This document shows positions 1 through 6,230 of a stretch of 9,229 nt of DNA, piece after piece. The notes below the pieces were generated by a model. The model searched no databases, was not told where the DNA came from, and was given only the letters and a program-made list of their open reading frames with translations. The stretch covers positions 1 through 9,229 of the forward strand of contig JAKAVW010000107.1 in NCBI GenBank assembly GCA_021827445.1, written 5' to 3'. Positions within the stretch are counted from its first letter, which is position 1; the number at the start of each line of letters is the position of its first letter. Position numbers and translations under genes: made by a program. This stretch comes from Pseudomonadota bacterium (GTDB taxonomy: Bacteria > Pseudomonadota > Gammaproteobacteria > Acidithiobacillales > Acidithiobacillaceae).

Positions 1-751
1 ATTGGGCCAGCGCCGCCACCGGCAGCCGGCAGTCCCCCCCCAGCACCCGATTCATGCTGCGCTCTGCCAGCACGCAGTTGTGGGTGTCGGCATCGGCCAG
101 GGGTGCCAGCAGTTCCCGGGTCCGCCGGTCGTCGCTGCGCGCCTCAATGCCTATGGCCCCTTGTCCCACTGCCGGCAGAGAGCAGTCAATATCCAGCAGG
201 TGGGTGATACGATCCGACAAACCCAGGCGTTTAAGACCCGCGGCGGCGAGGATGATCGCCTCATAATGCCCCTCATCCAGCTTGCGCAGGCGCGTGGCGA
301 CATTGCCGCGCAAATCATCGACCCGCAGATGGGGGTAGCGCTCCAGCAATTGCGCCCGCCGCCGCAGGCTGGAACTGCCCACCCGTGCGTCCTTCGGCAG
401 GGCATCGGGGTGGAGAAAGGCATTGCTGACGAAGGCATCCCGGACGTCTTCCCGGGCCATGATGGCGACCATCTCCAGACCATCAGGCTGTTGCGCAGGC
501 ACATCCTTCATGGAGTGCACGGCAATATCCACCCGTTGCTGCTGCAGGGCATCCTCGATTTCCTTGACGAAGAGGCCCTTGCCGCCCAGCGCATGCAGGG
601 GCGCATCCAGAAGAATGTCGCCGCTGGTGGTCATGCTGATGATCTCGACGGTCATCCCCGGGTGCTGCCGCAACAGGGCGGCGCGGACATGCTCTGCCTG
701 CCAGACGGCCAGCGGGCTGGCGCGGGTACCAATGCGAAGGGGGTGCGGCAT
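1..751 (-). CDS. hemC: Porphobilinogen deaminase (hydroxymethylbilane synthase), C-terminus cut by window edge
   Basis: Cytoplasmic enzyme that joins four porphobilinogen molecules into the linear tetrapyrrole hydroxymethylbilane, on the route to haem. The frame reads from ATG at 751 to the left edge, giving 250 residues. About 60 C-terminal residues are missing compared with the roughly 310 usual in the family. Visible family signatures are the N-terminal LRIGTRASPLAVWQA, AVHSMKDVP (residues 77-85, with the catalytic aspartate at 83), GSSSLRRRAQL, the DLRGNVATRL stretch, and GGDC near the edge. Cys241 in GGDC is the expected attachment site of the dipyrromethane cofactor. An in-frame TAG lies 18 nt upstream of the ATG, which fixes the start well, although no clear Shine-Dalgarno sequence precedes it. 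It is the last gene of the minus-strand series. hemL, from the same pathway, lies about 820 bp upstream. Confidence 0.97.
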   Translation of the reverse strand, partial: MPHPLRIGTRASPLAVWQAEHVRAALLRQHPGMTVEIISMTTSGDILLDAPLHALGGKGLFVKEIEDALQQQRVDIAVHSMKDVPAQQPDGLEMVAIMAREDVRDAFVSNAFLHPDALPKDARVGSSSLRRRAQLLERYPHLRVDDLRGNVATRLRKLDEGHYEAIILAAAGLKRLGLSDRITHLLDIDCSLPAVGQGAIGIEARSDDRRTRELLAPLADADTHNCVLAERSMNRVLGGDCRLPVAALAQ

Positions 752-798
752 ATCTGGTCGGCGGCTCTAATGATGATCAGGAGAATGACAGGCTATTC

Positions 799-826
799 AC
801 CTTAACAGCGCGGTTTTTTCTGTCAA
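799..826 (-). promoter_or_regulatory. Possible sigma70-type promoter for hemC
   Basis: On the minus strand a perfect TTGACA (826-821) is followed after 16 nt by TAAGGT (804-799), which matches the -10 consensus at only three of six positions. The hemC ATG is about 48 nt further on. The TTGACA includes the stop codon of the upstream ComEA-like gene. The -35 box is strong and the -10 weak, so this is a plausible but unproven internal promoter. Confidence 0.35.
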
Positions 827-1149
827 GGGCGAGGCAGCAACACTCTTTGCGAAATGGTGCTCACCACCACCCTTTCGCGCAGCGACAGCGCCATCTTGGG
901 ACCAACAACCGCAGCAAGGGAGGCCGGGCCGGGAAAGGGACCGTGCGCCTCCCGGAAAGCGACTATCGCGGCGGCGCGTTTTTCGCCGATGCCGTGCAGA
1001 CAGCGCAACTGGGCCACATCGGCGTGATTGATGTCGACGGGGGCCGGACAATCTTTTCCGGCGGCCAGCGCCCCACCACCCGCGCATATCATGCACAAGG
1101 CCGATAAAGGTAGCCACAGGCCCCTCCAGGACGTTTTTAACAGACGCAA
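823..1149 (-). CDS. Short secreted ComEA-like helix-hairpin-helix DNA-binding protein
   Basis: Small protein of 108 residues. With a TTG start at 1149 the N-terminus is a convincing signal peptide: basic MRLLKTSWRG, then a hydrophobic stretch LWLPLSALCMICAGG, then a cleavage site of the AxA type (ALAAG, about residue 31). The mature part (residues 38-93) is one ComEA-type double helix-hairpin-helix domain. It carries VDINHADVAQL, then the hairpin LHGIGEKRAAAI, FREAHGPFP, and a second hairpin VVGPKMALSL. ComEA proteins bind double-stranded DNA in the periplasm during natural transformation, but short single-domain relatives are common and often uncharacterised. The TTG is chosen because no in-frame ATG lies between the HIT stop codon and the signal peptide, and because AAAGGG sits 6 nt before it. 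The gene follows the HIT gene by 31 nt. The fold is clear; the role in competence is inferred. Confidence 0.8.
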   Translation of the reverse strand: MRLLKTSWRGLWLPLSALCMICAGGGALAAGKDCPAPVDINHADVAQLRCLHGIGEKRAAAIVAFREAHGPFPGPASLAAVVGPKMALSLRERVVVSTISQRVLLPRP

Positions 1150-1190
1150 GGGATACCCTTTCTGTGAATGCGGGTACCCTTTACCCTTGC
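1146..1190 (-). promoter_or_regulatory. Inverted repeat covering the HIT stop codon and the ComEA-like start codon
   Basis: In the minus-strand transcript GCAAGGG (1190-1184) can pair with CCCTTGC (1152-1146). Inside it TACCC (1176-1172) can pair with GGGTA (1158-1154), leaving a 13-nt loop. The TTG start codon and part of its Shine-Dalgarno-like AAAGGG fall in the paired right arm. The left arm and the unpaired bases beside it hold the last codons and the TAA of the HIT gene. There is no following T-run, so it does not look like a terminator. A role in translational coupling is inferred. Confidence 0.35.
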
Positions 1191-1576
1191 AACGCCGCGC
1201 GTATCTTATCCCCCATCGCCGCCAACTCCGCCGCCGGCGTATCTTTGGCATTGGCAAAATTCAGGTCGGGGATGGCATTCATGGGAATCAGGTGTACATG
1301 GGCATGCGGTACTTCCAGCCCCGCCACCATGACCCCGACCCGCTTGCAGCCGGTGACCTGCTCCAGCGCGGGCACGACACGTCTGGCAAAGGGCAGCAGC
1401 CCGGCCAGGGTCTCGTCATCCAGCGTGAAAATATAATCATGCTCGACCTTGGGAATGACCAGGGTGTGCCCTGGCCGCACCGGGCGAATATCGAGAAAAG
1501 CCAGATAACGATCATCTTCCAGCACTTTCTGCGCCGGAATTTCGCCGTTGATGATGCGCGTAAACAGGGTGCTCAT
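1181..1576 (-). CDS. HIT (histidine triad) family nucleotide-binding hydrolase, Hint-like
   Basis: Complete 131-residue cytoplasmic protein, a normal length for the HINT branch of the HIT family, whose members hydrolyse nucleoside phosphoramidates or related nucleotide conjugates. The defining triad is HAHVHLI at residues 91-97. By analogy with characterised Hint proteins, the middle histidine (His93) would be the nucleophile. The N-terminal FTRIINGEIPAQKVLEDD and DIRPVRPGHTLVIPK blocks are also typical. The ATG at 1576 overlaps the hemL stop codon as ATGA, so translation is probably coupled to hemL. The physiological substrate is unknown. Co-transcription with haem and thiamine genes does not by itself imply a role in those pathways. 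Confidence 0.93.
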   Translation of the reverse strand: MSTLFTRIINGEIPAQKVLEDDRYLAFLDIRPVRPGHTLVIPKVEHDYIFTLDDETLAGLLPFARRVVPALEQVTGCKRVGVMVAGLEVPHAHVHLIPMNAIPDLNFANAKDTPAAELAAMGDKIRAALQG

Positions 1577-2865
1577 GCGTCCTCCTTGAGGGTGGCCAGA
1601 ACGGCCTCGGCGGCATCCAGGGTAGCGGCGATCTCGGCGTCGCCGTGGGCCGCCGAAAGAAACCCCGCCTCGTAGGCACTGGGAGCAAGATACACCCCGC
1701 GCGCCAGCAGGCCATGGAAAAAGCGGGCGTAGCGTTTACTGTCGGCGGCCATGACCGCATCGAAATCACGCACCGGCTGTTCCGCAAAGAACCAGCCGAA
1801 CATGGCGGGCACCTGATTGATCTGCATGGAAATACCCGCGTCCTTGGCGCGTTCCGCCAGGCCCTTGCAGAGCATGGCCGTCTGCGCCGCCAGGCGCGCA
1901 TGGAAACCCGGCACCGTCAGCAACCGCAAGGTCGTGAGACCGGCGGCCATGGCCACCGGATTACCGGACAGCGTCCCCGCCTGATACACCGGCCCGGTGG
2001 GTGCCAGATACTCCATCATTTCCCGCGAGCCACCGACGGCACCCACCGGCAAGCCACCGCCGATGATCTTGCCCAGCGTGGTCAAGTCGGGCCGCACCCC
2101 ATAGAGCGCTTGCGCTCCGCCCACCGCCACCCGGAATCCGGTCATCACTTCGTCAAAAATCAACACGCACTCATGTTGGTCACACACGGCGCGCAAGCCT
2201 TCCAGAAAGCCCGGCTCCGGCGGCACGCAACCCATGTTGCCGGCAATCGGTTCGACGATAATGGTCGCGACATCAAAACCGAACTGCGCCATCATTTCTT
2301 CCACCGCGGAGAGGTCGTTATACGGCAGCACCAGGGTATCCTGACTCACCTCGCGCGGAATCCCCGCGCTCGAGGGCTGGCCCAGGGTCAGCGCCCCCGA
2401 ACCGGCCTTGACCAGCAGGCTGTCGCTGTGGCCGTGATAATTGCCCTCAAACTTGATGATCTTATCGCGCCCGGTGTAACCACGCGCCAGACGAATGGCG
2501 GTCATCACCGCCTCGGTGCCGCTGGAAGTCATGCGCACCGACTCGATGCCCGGCACCAGGGAGCAGACCAGCTCCGCCATTTCCACCTCGATGGCGGTAG
2601 GCGCACCAAAGCCAAGACCCTTGTTCACCTGCGCATGCACCGCTGCCAGCACTTCCGGGTGGCCGTGACCATGAATCATCGGCCCCCAGGAACCCACATA
2701 ATCGATATAGCGCTTGCCTTCCACATCCCAGAAGAAGGGTCCTTCGGCATGGTCGATGAAAATCGGGTCACCGCCCACGCCGTGAAAAGCCCGGACCGGC
2801 GAGTTAACCCCGCCCGGAATGCATTGTTGCGCTGCACTGAACAGTGCGTGTGAAGTCTGCGTCAT
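1573..2865 (-). CDS. hemL: Glutamate-1-semialdehyde 2,1-aminomutase
   Basis: PLP-dependent cytoplasmic enzyme that converts glutamate-1-semialdehyde to 5-aminolevulinate, the first dedicated tetrapyrrole intermediate of the C5 pathway. The 430 residues match the family length. Recognisable blocks are PGGVNSPVRAF near the start, SSGTEAVMTAIRLAR (from residue 114, cofactor phosphate region), YHGHSD (143-148), FDEVMTGFR (237-245, with Asp238 contacting the cofactor ring nitrogen) and TLGKIIGGGLPVGA (from 263). Lys266 in the last block is the expected Schiff-base lysine. The ATG at 2865 is preferred over an in-frame GTG at 2871 because AAGGAG lies 5 nt before the ATG but abuts the GTG. The stop of thiE is 2 nt upstream and the stop of hemL overlaps the HIT start, so it sits in the middle of a compact operon. 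Confidence 0.97.
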   Translation of the reverse strand: MTQTSHALFSAAQQCIPGGVNSPVRAFHGVGGDPIFIDHAEGPFFWDVEGKRYIDYVGSWGPMIHGHGHPEVLAAVHAQVNKGLGFGAPTAIEVEMAELVCSLVPGIESVRMTSSGTEAVMTAIRLARGYTGRDKIIKFEGNYHGHSDSLLVKAGSGALTLGQPSSAGIPREVSQDTLVLPYNDLSAVEEMMAQFGFDVATIIVEPIAGNMGCVPPEPGFLEGLRAVCDQHECVLIFDEVMTGFRVAVGGAQALYGVRPDLTTLGKIIGGGLPVGAVGGSREMMEYLAPTGPVYQAGTLSGNPVAMAAGLTTLRLLTVPGFHARLAAQTAMLCKGLAERAKDAGISMQINQVPAMFGWFFAEQPVRDFDAVMAADSKRYARFFHGLLARGVYLAPSAYEAGFLSAAHGDAEIAATLDAAEAVLATLKEDA

Positions 2866-2867
2866 CG

Positions 2868-3521
2868 TCACTCCTTACGGTCACCAAACAGAGCGGTAAA
2901 GCGTCGGGCCGCCCCTTCCACATCCTCTGCGGCAAAAACGCCGGAAATCACCGCCAGGGCATCCGCACCCGCCGCGATCAATGCACCCCCATTGGCCTCC
3001 GTGATGCCGCCGATGGCCACAATGGGCAGTTCAATGACCGCCCGCGCCGCTGTCAGCACATCCATGCTGACCACCGGCGCCAGCGGTTTGCTGGGAGAGG
3101 CGAAAAAGGACCCGAAGGCCACATAGTCCGCCCCCCGTGCTGCCGCCTCCTGTGCCTGCCGCACCGATCCATAACAGGAAACCCCGATGAGTATGGCGCG
3201 CCCCAACTGCCCACGCAACGCTGCCAGGGGCGCATCTTCCGCTCCCACATGGAGGGCGGGTGCCCCGATGGCCTGCGCCAGCAGGGGATCATCATTGACG
3301 ACGAAAAGGGCGTTGTACCGCGCGCAAAGCTCCCGCAAAGCCCCCGCCTGCCGCCGCCGTCGCGGTGCCTCGGCCACAACATCGCCCTTGTCCCGATATT
3401 GCAGAATACGCGCCCCCCCGCGCAGCGCCGCCTCGGCCCGCGCCAGAAAAACGGGCTCCGGCATCAGGCGCGCTTCGGTGATGGCATACAGCCCGGAAAT
3501 AAGGGGGTTCTGCCCGGCCAT
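2868..3521 (-). CDS. thiE: Thiamine phosphate synthase
   Basis: Cytoplasmic TIM-barrel enzyme that condenses hydroxymethylpyrimidine diphosphate with the thiazole phosphate to form thiamine monophosphate. It has 217 residues, a normal length. Signatures in order are LYAITE near the N-terminus, QYRDK (41-45, pyrimidine and pyrophosphate site), VVNDD (74-78), HVGAED (91-96), GVSCY (113-117), AFGSFFASPSK (135-145, the phosphate loop form common in proteobacteria), AIGGI (169-173) and AVISGVF (190-196). The frame is open further upstream, but the ATG at 3521 is chosen because GGAGG lies 6-7 nt before it, because it begins 1 nt after the thiD stop, and because the homologous part starts there. It works directly downstream of ThiD in the same pathway. 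Confidence 0.95.
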   Translation of the reverse strand: MAGQNPLISGLYAITEARLMPEPVFLARAEAALRGGARILQYRDKGDVVAEAPRRRRQAGALRELCARYNALFVVNDDPLLAQAIGAPALHVGAEDAPLAALRGQLGRAILIGVSCYGSVRQAQEAAARGADYVAFGSFFASPSKPLAPVVSMDVLTAARAVIELPIVAIGGITEANGGALIAAGADALAVISGVFAAEDVEGAARRFTALFGDRKE

Positions 3522-3522
3522 C

Positions 3523-4377
3523 CTATTCCTCCCGATGCCCGCGCGCCCCCAAGAATCGATCCGGAAAATACTGTCCCTTACCCAACTGGTAGGCATGGAC
3601 CAGGCAAGCATGGGTGAAATCCAGTGCCCGCGCCACGGCCTCTTCCATGGCTAAACCACGCGCCAGACCCGCCGCCAGCGCCGAGGCCAGGGTACATCCC
3701 GAGCCGTGGTAGCGGTGGGGCAGCCGGGACTGCCGGAAGGTCCGCTGCAATGTCTCACCGTGAAACAACATATTCTCCAGCTCCGGCCCCTCGTCGTGCC
3801 CCCCGCTGATCAGTACCCACTCCGCCCCATGGTGATTGAGCCAGGCACCCGCCGCGGGCAAATCGTCAGCGCCGGACAAGGCCAGTGCTTCCGGCCCGTT
3901 GGGCGTCATCACCGTGACTTGCGGCAGCAAGTACGCGACCAAGGCCTCGCGTAACCCCGTCTCGGCCAAGGCCGTGCCACCTCCAGCTACCAGTATCGGA
4001 TCAAGCACCACGGGAATCTGCGGATAATCTGCCAGCAGCGCGCGCACCGCGGCCACCATGGCCGCGCTGCCCAGCATCCCGATCTTGATGACCCGTATGG
4101 ACATATCTTCCAGCACGGCACGGGCCTGCGCTACGGTATGCTCCGGATTCACCGGCGTATAGGCACGTACATTCACCGAATCCTGAACGGTCAGCGCCGT
4201 CACCGCCGTGCAGCCATGCACACCCAGACTGGCCAGGGTCAGCAAGTCGGCCTGCAAGCCCGCACCCGCACTGGGATCAGAGCCCGCAATACTGAGGACG
4301 ACGGGCGGCGGCCCCGCCACTTCCGGGTGATGGGATTCCCTCCGGAGTGAATCATAGCTTATCGCTTTCTTGGGCAT
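3523..4377 (-). CDS. thiD: Hydroxymethylpyrimidine/phosphomethylpyrimidine kinase
   Basis: Cytoplasmic ribokinase-fold enzyme that phosphorylates hydroxymethylpyrimidine and its monophosphate to the diphosphate used by ThiE. The protein has 284 residues. Motifs are SIAGSDPSAGAGLQADL (29-45, substrate site), GCTAVTALTVQ (55-65), KIGMLGS (98-104), LDPILVAGGG (125-134), TPNGPEA (158-164) and the anion-hole motif GSGCT (225-229). About 25 residues precede the conserved core, slightly longer than usual. The only upstream ATG (4377) has no Shine-Dalgarno sequence, and an in-frame GTG at 4320 would give a protein closer to normal length, so the start is uncertain. It is the first gene of the GC-rich thiD-thiE-hemL group. 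A possible promoter lies just ahead of it. Confidence 0.95.
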   Translation of the reverse strand: MPKKAISYDSLRRESHHPEVAGPPPVVLSIAGSDPSAGAGLQADLLTLASLGVHGCTAVTALTVQDSVNVRAYTPVNPEHTVAQARAVLEDMSIRVIKIGMLGSAAMVAAVRALLADYPQIPVVLDPILVAGGGTALAETGLREALVAYLLPQVTVMTPNGPEALALSGADDLPAAGAWLNHHGAEWVLISGGHDEGPELENMLFHGETLQRTFRQSRLPHRYHGSGCTLASALAAGLARGLAMEEAVARALDFTHACLVHAYQLGKGQYFPDRFLGARGHREE

Positions 4378-4386
4378 TGATGCGGC

Positions 4387-4458
4387 TATAATCCGGTAGC
4401 AATAGCGCTGAACAAACGGTAGTAAAACATAACCACTGGAGGGCCTCCTATGCGGTAA
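4387..4458 (+). pseudogene. Start signals of a divergent gene truncated after two codons
   Basis: The plus strand has a consensus TATAAT (4387-4392), then GGAGG (4438-4442), then ATG at 4450-4452 after an ideal 7-nt gap. The frame reads ATG CGG TAA and ends. No sensible coding frame continues to the right, where base composition falls. The GGAGG is also half of an 11-nt palindrome, GGAGGGCCTCC (4438-4448). No convincing -35 element stands 15-18 nt before the TATAAT. I read this as the remains of a gene once divergent from thiD. Chance placement is possible. Some gammaproteobacteria have a rubredoxin gene next to thiD, but nothing here shows what was lost. Confidence 0.3.
4388..4415 (-). promoter_or_regulatory. 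Possible thiD promoter
   Basis: On the minus strand TTGTTC (4415-4410) and GATTAT (4393-4388) are separated by 16 nt, matching three and four of six consensus positions. Transcription would begin about 4 nt before the thiD ATG at 4377, so the message would be almost leaderless. That fits the missing Shine-Dalgarno sequence, or points to the later GTG start. It shares its AT-rich box with the plus-strand TATAAT. Confidence 0.3.
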
Positions 4459-4517
4459 ATTACTGGGGCAATCATGATAGTCACGCTGCCGCCAGCACCC
4501 AAATAAGATCCCATTTA
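4459..4517. other. Composition boundary between GC-rich and lower-GC segments
   Basis: Short non-coding stretch between the thiD upstream region and the end of the cytochrome b gene. Sampled lines to its left are about 65-73 percent GC and lines to its right about 35-50 percent. No direct repeats, tRNA end, insertion-sequence ends or strong terminator hairpin with a T-run could be found in it. It therefore marks a probable junction without showing how it arose. Confidence 0.45.
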
Positions 4518-5117
4518 TTATTTATAAAGAAACATTTTTCCGATGATACCCTTCCCGTTGAGTTCATGAAGAATGGCAAAAAGTATATGTCCACCAAGAT
4601 ACACCCATGCCGTATAAGATATTACCCTATGGACCACAGCAAACTCGGTATATAGCACAAAATCGTTTGAGTGCAGACCAAGTATCGAGTTCCCACGAGG
4701 TAAAACCAAAAGCAATAGTATCCCGGTTAACGCCATCAACGTAAAAGATGTTATTCCGATTCCATGCCAGAATCCTGACAGCCCCACCGTATTGCCGCCC
4801 TCAGGGAGGATGCGTTTCCCCAAGTTTTTTATATCTCTAACAACCTGTTGCATACCCGCGCGATTCCATGGGAATAGAACAGGGAACTGAGACACGGTAT
4901 ATATCCATAGCCATTCGACCAAAATAACAATCGTTGACGCGATACCAACGTATTCGTGCGCATATAGATATAATTTCGTGCGCGGGTCATGAACAAGCAA
5001 CCCAATAAACATCTGAAAAGTCAATACGATAGCCATAACGGTATGTATCGTCTTGGTCGTATTATCAAATTCGGTTACACAACCTTTGGTTGTGCTGCCG
5101 ACATCGCTATTGGACAT
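4518..5117 (-). CDS. Four-helix cytochrome b561-type membrane protein
   Basis: Integral membrane protein of 199 residues with four hydrophobic helices, at about 24-42, 54-74, 118-138 and 163-183. Histidines sit where the prokaryotic cytochrome b561 family places its haem ligands: His25 at the start of helix 1, His54 in AHEYVG of helix 2, His118 in GFWHGIG of helix 3, and His163 and His177 in helix 4, followed by the ALHEL-like ending ILHEL. Proteins of this group pass electrons between quinol and soluble or membrane redox partners; the partner here is unknown. The ATG at 5117 is chosen over one at 5189 because GAGG lies 8 nt before it and the helical domain begins soon after. It is the last gene of the lower-GC block and 105 nt after the PH-domain gene. 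The exact ligand pairs are inferred, not shown. Confidence 0.72.
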   Translation of the reverse strand: MSNSDVGSTTKGCVTEFDNTTKTIHTVMAIVLTFQMFIGLLVHDPRTKLYLYAHEYVGIASTIVILVEWLWIYTVSQFPVLFPWNRAGMQQVVRDIKNLGKRILPEGGNTVGLSGFWHGIGITSFTLMALTGILLLLVLPRGNSILGLHSNDFVLYTEFAVVHRVISYTAWVYLGGHILFAILHELNGKGIIGKMFLYK

Positions 5118-5222
5118 TCTGACCACCTCTATGTTGATTGGTGACGATCGCAACATCGCGGGCTGAGACTCGACTTTTGGTATGCGCATATAGCCATATA
5201 ATGCGTTTTGGCTTTATCATGG

Positions 5223-5672
5223 CTACCTACCAATGGATTTGTTAATTGCTTCCATTGCCGCCAACGGGTTTTTTATATACTGCACCATAACCCCTACATC
5301 ATCACCTACAATGATTACGGAGCCGTATTTAAATTTCGTACCAATCCATGTCTGTTTAATCTTTATATCTCGAACCGCTGTCGCCGGTATGGAAATATTT
5401 AGGCGCCGCGCCATACCGTATTTTATCACCAGGGTACCATTATCAACAAGACAACTGGTGGTTAACATTAATGTCGCAATATTTGCTGCATCAACCAATG
5501 ATAAGACAATTATTACCGCCCCAATCATTACAACAAAGCCACTGCCAAAAACCACAAATGGAATGCTGATAAAGAATATTAGCAGTGAACCGAAAAAAGC
5601 GGATGGCGCCACGCTAACCTCGTCCAATGCCACGGCTGAAGTGTATTTTAAGTCATTCTGCTGCCCAGACAT
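5223..5672 (-). CDS. Membrane protein with bacterial PH domain (bPH2-like)
   Basis: Protein of 149 residues. After about 25 polar residues come two closely spaced hydrophobic helices (about 25-42 and 45-64), then a soluble domain at about 68-146. The soluble part fits the pattern of the bacterial PH-like domain found in YdbS/YdbT-type proteins: TTSCLVDNGTLVIKYG, then SIPATAVRDIKIKQT, then the typical WIGTKFKYGSVIIVG, and the closing YIKNPLAAMEAINKSI. The role of these domains is mostly unknown. The ATG at 5672 has GAGGGG 7 nt upstream. It lies between a lipoprotein gene and a cytochrome b gene on the same strand, so a link to envelope electron transport is possible but only by position. Domain assignment is by eye. 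Confidence 0.65.
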   Translation of the reverse strand: MSGQQNDLKYTSAVALDEVSVAPSAFFGSLLIFFISIPFVVFGSGFVVMIGAVIIVLSLVDAANIATLMLTTSCLVDNGTLVIKYGMARRLNISIPATAVRDIKIKQTWIGTKFKYGSVIIVGDDVGVMVQYIKNPLAAMEAINKSIGR

Positions 5673-5700
5673 ACATTATCCCCTCAACCAGTCTCATAGT

Positions 5701-5713
5701 TTTTACAGTAAAA
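5701..5713. repeat. AT-rich palindrome upstream of the PH-domain gene
   Basis: TTTTACAGTAAAA is a perfect inverted repeat with 6-nt arms around one base, 29 nt before the PH-domain start codon and inside the 174-nt gap after the lipoprotein gene. It could be an operator, but a 6-nt arm is expected by chance a few times in a window this size. The rest of the gap shows no gene I can support. Confidence 0.2.
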
Positions 5714-5846
5714 CAGAAGCAGCCCAAGCAATCCCATTTATTCACGATACAGTCACACAACCTACTGAAAATACCTGGCCTGACGCCCAACCTATCCATC
5801 ATCGCGCTGGCGCGAGAGAGCCTGAACTCTATAAACAGGCAACACT

Positions 5847-6230
5847 TTATCGACGTTCTATACAGCCTTGGGCATCATCCAGCTTGCTGATCAGGACCCA
5901 GTATGCTGCATGTCCCACCTGTACCTTTGCCAACGGACCGCGAAGGTTTACTACCATACCACAAGGTGTTTGGCTTCCCAGTTGTATGGCGCCTGATTTG
6001 CCAAGCATGCTCGTGGTCGTTGCTGACAGATGCACACGCTGCGGTTCCTGCGCAATTTTCACAGGAGTCGGTCGAGAAGAAGGGGTTATTTTACCCATCT
6101 CGGCACTATTCGCCAAACCGCTGTACGCAAGTGGCTGCATGTTCTGCGTACTGGCGGTAGAACAGCCGACCAGAACCAAGGGCATGATAGACGATAGCAG
6201 CAAGGGAAAGCTAATATTCTTTTTATTCAT
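5847..6230 (-). CDS. Small putative lipoprotein of unknown function
   Basis: Protein of 127 residues that I do not recognise. The N-terminus is a lipoprotein signal: MNKK, hydrophobic ISFPLLLSSIMPLVL, then the lipobox LVGC with Cys23 as the expected lipidation site. The residue after the cysteine is serine, which would usually allow sorting to the outer membrane. Residues 24-85 are rich in Ser, Thr, Pro and Gln and look like a flexible linker. The C-terminal 40 residues are more ordered, with two cysteines (90 and 123) that could form a disulphide, and the stretch MVVNLRGPLAKVQVGHAAYWVLISKL. The start at 6230 has no Shine-Dalgarno sequence but overlaps the stop of a 22-codon ORF as TGATG. It lies 195 nt after resC and 174 nt before the PH-domain gene. 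Confidence 0.72.
   Translation of the reverse strand: MNKKNISFPLLLSSIMPLVLVGCSTASTQNMQPLAYSGLANSAEMGKITPSSRPTPVKIAQEPQRVHLSATTTSMLGKSGAIQLGSQTPCGMVVNLRGPLAKVQVGHAAYWVLISKLDDAQGCIERR

Noticed and set aside
2..805. Plus-strand open frame of 267 codons opposite hemC
   Set aside because: It is the antisense shadow of hemC, whose conserved motifs and cofactor cysteine are intact on the minus strand.
1645..2853. Long plus-strand open frame of 402 codons opposite hemL
   Set aside because: It is the antisense shadow of a fully conserved hemL in GC-rich DNA. The product is rich in Arg, His and Gly with no recognisable domain.
4386..4514. Minus-strand ORF of 42 codons beginning 4 nt after the cytochrome b stop, with a hydrophobic product
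   Set aside because: It has no ribosome binding site, crosses the composition boundary and overlaps the promoter elements ahead of thiD. It resembles no family I know and is probably chance.
5653..5802. Minus-strand ORF of 49 codons with several clustered cysteines, overlapping the start of the PH-domain gene
   Set aside because: No Shine-Dalgarno sequence precedes it, its end lies out of frame in a better-supported gene, and the cysteine spacing fits no motif I can name.
5802..5815. GC-rich inverted repeat TCGCGC/GCGCGA in the gap after the lipoprotein gene, considered as a terminator
   Set aside because: The loop is only two bases (or a 5-bp stem with a 4-nt loop) and no T-run follows on either strand.
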